Shown here: positions 7,152 to 10,492 of the stretch, in pieces
Layout: each line of letters starts with the position of its first letter
Position numbering within the stretch: position 1 is the first letter of the stretch
NCBI GenBank assembly: GCA_021776755.1
Contig: JAJFFI010000086.1
Span: forward strand, 1-10,492
Source: Alphaproteobacteria bacterium
GTDB taxonomy: Bacteria; Pseudomonadota; Alphaproteobacteria; JAJFFI01
Direction: 5' to 3'
Length of the DNA stretch: 10,492 nt
Translations under genes and position numbers: made by a program
The notes under the pieces: generated by a model
The model's database searches: none
What the model saw: the letters and a program-made list of their open reading frames with translations, nothing else
Told to the model about the DNA's origin: nothing

Positions 7152-8303
7152 TTGGCGTCAGCCCCGCGGCCGTTCCGGGTCGACATTCCGGGGACCGTGC
7201 TCGACGATCTCCGGTCCCGCCAGGGCCGTGTTCGACTCGCTGCCGATCCAGTTGAGGCCGCGCCGGGCGATCTGGGCATTGATCCTGCTTTTCTTTCAGA
7301 AACAGTTACTTACTGGCGCGATTCCTACGACTGGCGCGCAGCCGAGGCGCGGCTCAACGCGTATCCGCAGTTCATTGCCGATGTCGTGGTGGGCGATGCA
7401 ACGGTCCCGGTCCATTTCTATCACGTGTCTTCGGAAAACCCCGCGGCCCTGCCGCTGGTCCTGATCCACGGCTGGCCCGGCTCGATCGTCGAATATCTCG
7501 ATCTGATCGAGCCGCTCTCGAAACGATTCCATGTCGTCGTGCCATCACTGCCGGGATTCGGCTTCTCGGGGCGGCCGCCGCGCGTGCTCGGCCCGCGCGC
7601 CATCGCCGAGGTCCTGCATTCGCTGATGACCGACGTGCTCGGCTATCCGCGTTATGGCGCGCAGGGCGGCGACTGGGGCAGCATGATCGCGACCTGGATG
7701 GCGCTCGAGCACGGAGAAGCGGTGGCGGGCATCCATCTCCACATGGTCGGTGTGCGCCCCGCTATCGGCGAGGGCGATCCACCGCTCGATGCCGACGAAA
7801 AGGCCTGGCTGAAAACGGCGGTCCCGATGATGCGTCTTGGCCGCGGCTACCGCGAACAGCAGGCGACCCGACCCACGACCCTCGGCCATTTGCTGATGGA
7901 CTCGCCGGCGGGGCTCGCGGGCTGGATCCTCGACAAGTTCGACGCCTGGAGCGATCCGCGGCCCGGCGGTCTCTGGCAGCGTTTCGACCGCGACGCCGCG
8001 CTCACCAATGTCATGCTCTACTGGCTGACGGGCAACGCGGATGACGCGCTCTGGATCTACTACGGCGCCCGCGAGGACGGCTCGATCTCGTTCCCGCCCG
8101 GACGTCACGTCGAGGTGCCGGCCGCCATTGCCGCCATGCCCTATGATCTGGTGCCGCCACCGCCCCGCCAGTGGGCCGCGCGCGGCTACACAATCGCCCG
8201 CTGGACAGACATGCCCGCCGGCGGCCATTTCGCGACGCTGGAACAGCCCGCGGCCCTGCTGGAAGATATCGGGGCGTTTTTCGGGACCCTCAGCAGCGCG
8301 TGA
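7152..8303 (+). CDS. Epoxide hydrolase (microsomal-type EH, alpha/beta-hydrolase fold)
   Basis: A 383-residue enzyme of the EHN plus alpha/beta-hydrolase family, which opens epoxides to diols through a covalent Asp ester. The N-terminal EHN domain (PFRVDIPGTVLDDL, residues 7-20, to about 90) is followed by the hydrolase fold. HGWPGS (106-111) forms the oxyanion region, GGDWGS (172-177) gives nucleophile Asp174, and GGHFA (357-361) gives base His359. The acid position, 27 residues before the His as in mammalian microsomal EH, is Asp332 in MPYDL. Tyr290 and Tyr303/304 are the likely epoxide-polarising tyrosines. It is somewhat shorter than the mammalian enzyme, whose N-terminal membrane anchor is absent here, so it should be soluble. 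The start is TTG at 7152, because the family homology begins only six residues later and no ATG or GTG fits. Only 6 bases separate it from clpA and no ribosome site is evident, so translational coupling is plausible. The substrate is unknown. Confidence 0.9.
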   Translation: MASAPRPFRVDIPGTVLDDLRSRQGRVRLAADPVEAAPGDLGIDPAFLSETVTYWRDSYDWRAAEARLNAYPQFIADVVVGDATVPVHFYHVSSENPAALPLVLIHGWPGSIVEYLDLIEPLSKRFHVVVPSLPGFGFSGRPPRVLGPRAIAEVLHSLMTDVLGYPRYGAQGGDWGSMIATWMALEHGEAVAGIHLHMVGVRPAIGEGDPPLDADEKAWLKTAVPMMRLGRGYREQQATRPTTLGHLLMDSPAGLAGWILDKFDAWSDPRPGGLWQRFDRDAALTNVMLYWLTGNADDALWIYYGAREDGSISFPPGRHVEVPAAIAAMPYDLVPPPPRQWAARGYTIARWTDMPAGGHFATLEQPAALLEDIGAFFGTLSSA

Positions 8304-8652
8304 ATTCAGTGGTCTCGCCGCCCGCGGTGCGCACCGTCATTTGCTTGGGGCCGATCGTCATGACTTTCCAGATCGTCTCGAACGGCTCGCCCTTGTCCTT
8401 GGGATCGCGCGGCAGGTCGTCGGAAAAGCTCCGTCCCTTGAAGTGAATCTCGTTACCTTGGACGGTCCAGGTCGCTTCCATCGTCTGGTCGACCGCCTTG
8501 CCGTCCCCCGTGAACGCGATCGGCATGCCGCTGTCGCACCCGGCGCCGCCGTAGGTCCAGTGGCCGATCAGCAGGTTCTTGAGCCCGTCGATCGCCAGCG
8601 CAGGCGAAGCTGCGGCCATCAGGATCAAAAGTGCGGCGGCGGTTCGGAACAT
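8290..8652 (-). CDS. Small secreted hypothetical protein
   Basis: A 120-residue product from the ATG at 8652; a TTG at 8658 in the same frame would add two residues. The first 20 residues form a clear signal peptide (hydrophobic AAALLILMAAA, cleavage after PALA). The mature part of about 100 residues looks beta-rich, with alternating strands such as TWTVQGNEIHF and WKVMTIGPKQMTV. It has two cysteines, Cys39 and the very last residue Cys120, which could form a disulphide in the periplasm. I do not recognise the family; a small lipocalin-like barrel is a guess from the pattern. The signal peptide and typical codon use support a real gene. Its last 14 bases overlap the 3' end of the convergent epoxide hydrolase gene. 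Its start lies 26 bases from the start of the divergent next gene. Confidence 0.72.
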   Translation of the reverse strand: MFRTAAALLILMAAASPALAIDGLKNLLIGHWTYGGAGCDSGMPIAFTGDGKAVDQTMEATWTVQGNEIHFKGRSFSDDLPRDPKDKGEPFETIWKVMTIGPKQMTVRTAGGETTEFTRC

Positions 8653-8678
8653 CGTCAAAGTCTGCTAACGGTACTTCC

Positions 8679-8942
8679 ATGAGTCCAGTCGAATTTTCCA
8701 TCTCCTGCCACTACGAAGGCTATCCCGACATCGCCCAGGGCGGCTATGCTGCCGGCTTGATAGCCAATGGACCGGGCCCACCGGTGCGCCTCGAAGCCCG
8801 GCCGGCGCCTGGCACCGAACTCGTGATGACGGCCTGGCCGATGCGGCCCGCGCGCGGGCGGCTGCTGGCGGAATCTGCGGTCTGGAACGGGAAGGATCTG
8901 GTCGCGGTCACGGGCTCGATGTGGTTCGAACGGCCTGCCTGA
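8679..8942 (+). CDS. Small protein, possibly a single-domain hotdog (thioesterase-like)
   Basis: An 87-residue protein without signal peptide or membrane segment. The segment GYPDIAQGGYAAGLIA (residues 14-29) resembles the start of hotdog-fold thioesterase-like proteins, where a 'PG-hydrophobic-x-(H/Q)GG' turn leads into the central helix. The rest reads as beta strands (RLEARPAPGTELVMTAW, RLLAESAVW, LVAVTGSMWF) as a hotdog sheet would. It is short for the family, so it would have to act as a dimer or be a half-domain. The assignment is by pattern only and could be wrong. The ATG at 8679 has no clear Shine-Dalgarno sequence. An in-frame GTG at 8631 would overlap the divergent gene and is rejected. 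A hairpin terminator follows at 8971-8988. Confidence 0.5.
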   Translation: MSPVEFSISCHYEGYPDIAQGGYAAGLIANGPGPPVRLEARPAPGTELVMTAWPMRPARGRLLAESAVWNGKDLVAVTGSMWFERPA

Positions 8943-8965
8943 CGGCTGGGCTAGACCCTGAAAAG

Positions 8966-8990
8966 TGAGAGGGCCGCCGAAGCGGCCCCC
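8966..8990 (-). terminator. Terminator hairpin between convergent genes, with UUCG loop on the minus strand
   Basis: GGGCCGC (8971-8977) pairs perfectly with GCGGCCC (8982-8988). On the minus strand the loop reads TTCG, a very stable tetraloop, and TCTCACTTTT follows. This suits termination of the LRR gene, whose stop is about 115 bases upstream on that strand. On the plus strand only C's follow, so it would terminate the hotdog gene poorly. Confidence 0.55.
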
Positions 8991-9047
8991 CCGAGAAGGC
9001 CTCCGTCCTGGAGCGCCTCCCTGCACTGTCACCATGCCATCCCGCGC

Positions 9048-9073
9048 CATATCGCGATATGACCGCCATCACA
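9048..9073. promoter_or_regulatory. 14-bp perfect palindrome overlapping a CRP-like half-site pair
   Basis: CATATCGCGATATG (9048-9061) is a perfect palindrome. Overlapping it, TATGA-N6-TCACA (9058-9073) matches the reverse complement of the 16-base CRP-type site at 10466-10481 at 14 of 16 positions. It lies in the gap between two convergent genes, where no promoter is expected. Function is unknown. Confidence 0.25.
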
Positions 9074-9102
9074 CCCGCGACTACGGCCGGCGGCAAGTGT
9101 AC

Positions 9103-10365
9103 CTAGTTGTAAACGTTCGGATTTTTGGCCGTTAGGGCGCTCTTCAGGCTGTTGGCGCCTTCCTTGGTGACCTTGGTCTTGCGCGCATTGACGCTTCTGA
9201 GCGCGGGCAAATCCTTCAGGAGCATGATGCCTTCATCCGTGATCGGCGGGTTCCGGGACACGTCGACATATTTCAGCGACTTGAGACCCGAGAGGTGGCT
9301 CAACGCCTCATTGCCGATCTGCGTGTTCGACAGCGTGAGGTTCTCCAGCGACCGGGACTCGGCCAGGATTGCGATGCCGTCGTTGCTGACGGCCGTCCTG
9401 TTCAGGCTGACCTTCTTGAGCCTCGGCATCTTGGCAAGCGCCGGCATGCCGGCGTCGGTCACCGCCGTGCGGTGCAGCAGCACGGTTTCGAGCGTCTCGA
9501 TCTTGCCGACCTCGGGAAGGGTCTTGTCGGTAATCCGCGTCCCCCAGAGGCCGAGCGAGGTCAGCGATGGAAACTTGCCGAGATGCGCGCCGCCCTTGTC
9601 GGTGACCGAGGCGTTCAACAGCTGCAACCGTTTCAGCCGCGGCAGCTTGGCCAGATGCGCCAGTCCCTCGTCGATCGGGCTGAAGTCGAGGATGATCATT
9701 TCCAGCGCTTTCAGCTTGGCAATTTCGGCCAGCCCGTCGTCGGTGATGTTCTTCATGCTCTGCACCCAGAGCGTCTTGAGCGTGCGGGGCGCGGTCTTTG
9801 AGGCGGCAAGCGTCGCGAGCCCTTCGTCCGTGACGGCGGTCTTGTTGATATTGAGTTCACGAAGGCGCGGCATCTCTGCGATCTCGCCCATCGAATCGTC
9901 CGTCATCTTGACGAACGCAACGCTTAGCACTTCGAGATTCCTGTTCTGCGCCAGCGCCATCACGCCTTCGTCGGTGATGTTCTTGTTGGCGGCGACCGTC
10001 ACCCGCTTGAGTAGCGGCACGGCGGCGACATGCGGCATCCCGGCATCGGTGACGTTCTGGAAGCTCGATCCGCCGAGATTGACCCCGGTCAGGCGCGGCA
10101 GGTGCTGAAGATGCCTGAGGTCGTCGTCCTTGACCTGCTTCTTGGCGCTCGTCGGGCTGATGCTGAGATACTGGACGTCCTTCAGGTCGTCGACCGTCCA
10201 GGGCTTCTTGCCCTTCACCGCGCCGATGCTGTCGAGCCATTCCTTGGCAGCCTCAATCTCGGCGTCACCGGCGGATGCCGGCGTGGCGGCAGGTCCGGTT
10301 GCGATCCCTGCTGCGAAAACCGCAACAGCGGCGAGCCTCGACACTCGTGCGAGTGTGAATGTCAT
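9103..10365 (-). CDS. Secreted leucine-rich-repeat protein (13 repeats)
   Basis: A 420-residue exported protein. The signal peptide is residues 1-32 (LAAVAVFAAGIA core, cleavage after PASA). A short N-terminal part, about 33-85, precedes a solenoid of thirteen repeats with the consensus (V/I)TD-x-G(L/M)-x-x-LA-x-(L/M)PRL-x-x-L-x-L-x-x-T. The TD-type landmarks fall near residues 104, 129, 153, 177, 206, 230, 253, 277, 301, 325, 349, 374 and 398. The period is 24, with one longer repeat (177-206). This is the RNI-like/LRR_6 type, frequent in planctomycetes, and usually a protein-protein interaction scaffold. I see no enzymatic domain, LPXTG motif, beta-barrel or lipoprotein Cys, so it is probably periplasmic or released. 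The ATG at 10365 has GGGAG six bases upstream. A CRP-type site lies about 100 bases upstream. The binding partner is unknown. Confidence 0.88.
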   Translation of the reverse strand: MTFTLARVSRLAAVAVFAAGIATGPAATPASAGDAEIEAAKEWLDSIGAVKGKKPWTVDDLKDVQYLSISPTSAKKQVKDDDLRHLQHLPRLTGVNLGGSSFQNVTDAGMPHVAAVPLLKRVTVAANKNITDEGVMALAQNRNLEVLSVAFVKMTDDSMGEIAEMPRLRELNINKTAVTDEGLATLAASKTAPRTLKTLWVQSMKNITDDGLAEIAKLKALEMIILDFSPIDEGLAHLAKLPRLKRLQLLNASVTDKGGAHLGKFPSLTSLGLWGTRITDKTLPEVGKIETLETVLLHRTAVTDAGMPALAKMPRLKKVSLNRTAVSNDGIAILAESRSLENLTLSNTQIGNEALSHLSGLKSLKYVDVSRNPPITDEGIMLLKDLPALRSVNARKTKVTKEGANSLKSALTAKNPNVYN

Positions 10366-10389
10366 ATACCTCTCCCTTCAATTTTTCGC

Positions 10390-10419
10390 CGGCGCGCCAA
10401 CGGTTTGGCCGGTGCGCCG
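10390..10419. other. Bulged hairpin in the leader of the LRR gene
   Basis: CGGCGC (10390-10395) pairs with GCGCCG (10414-10419). Inside it GCCAA (10396-10400) pairs with TTGGC (10405-10409) around a CGGT loop, with a second CGGT bulged out. The 11 base pairs would fold in the mRNA leader just ahead of the LRR ribosome site. No riboswitch class is recognised. Confidence 0.35.
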
Positions 10420-10465
10420 AGATTTTCCCCTTGGCCCCATCCTGCATGCCGGGACGCGACCCTAC

Positions 10466-10481
10466 TGTGATGGCCGTCACA
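10466..10481. promoter_or_regulatory. CRP/FNR-family binding site upstream of the LRR gene
   Basis: TGTGATGGCCGTCACA is an exact TGTGA-N6-TCACA palindrome, the core of the CRP consensus. Its centre is 108 bases upstream of the LRR start codon. An extended -10-like TGCAGGAT on the minus strand (near 10448-10441) would put the start at about -41.5 relative to the centre, a class II activator arrangement. The regulated gene could also be one to the right of the window. Confidence 0.5.
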
Positions 10482-10492
10482 CAACCGCGTAT

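Noticed and set aside
9125..10108. 327-codon plus-strand frame opposite the LRR gene
   Set aside because: Its Ser/Leu-rich periodic sequence is the antisense image of the LRR repeats.

Overview
The window is GC-rich bacterial chromosome with chromosomal housekeeping content, and the gene set points to an alphaproteobacterium. The evidence is a clpS-clpA pair, a D,D-carboxypeptidase with a C-terminal SPOR domain, a Phasin_2-type phasin preceded by PhaR-like TGC...GCA palindromes, and an intergenic palindromic repeat of the CCTTCGAGACGC / CCTCAGGATGA kind that is common in this class. I could not place it at genus level. There are no tRNA or rRNA genes, CRISPR arrays, transposases or phage genes.

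Layout, left to right. (1) 1-1005, plus strand: the 3' end of an AlgC/ManB-type phosphomannomutase/phosphoglucomutase, then a gamma-glutamylcyclotransferase-like gene. (2) 1015-2748, minus strand: a secreted penicillin-binding D-alanyl-D-alanine carboxypeptidase with SPOR domain, convergent with the first pair. (3) 2749-3369: a 621-base regulatory gap. It holds a strong intrinsic terminator on the minus strand with no gene in front of it, and the promoter/operator of the next gene. (4) 3370-3906, plus strand: the phasin, with its own terminator. (5) 3907-4236: a non-coding gap with a paired palindromic repeat and a possible heat-shock promoter. (6) 4237-8303, plus strand: clpS, clpA and an epoxide hydrolase only 6 bases behind clpA. 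(7) 8290-8942: a small secreted hypothetical protein (minus) and a small hotdog-like protein (plus) whose starts are 26 bases apart. (8) 9103-10365, minus strand: a secreted leucine-rich-repeat protein with thirteen 24-residue repeats. Upstream of it lies a perfect CRP/FNR-type palindrome.

How the genes relate: ClpS and ClpA form the adaptor/unfoldase pair that feeds N-degron substrates to ClpP. The phasin coats polyhydroxyalkanoate granules and appears to be controlled by PhaR-type operators. The other genes are metabolic or envelope functions without a clear common pathway.

I see no clear new multi-gene system. The best leads are regulatory: the three-site PhaR-like operator cluster, the orphan minus-strand terminator that may end an unannotated small RNA, and the CRP-type site ahead of the LRR gene. 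Among proteins, the epoxide hydrolase with Asp at the charge-relay acid position and the regular 13-repeat LRR protein deserve a look.
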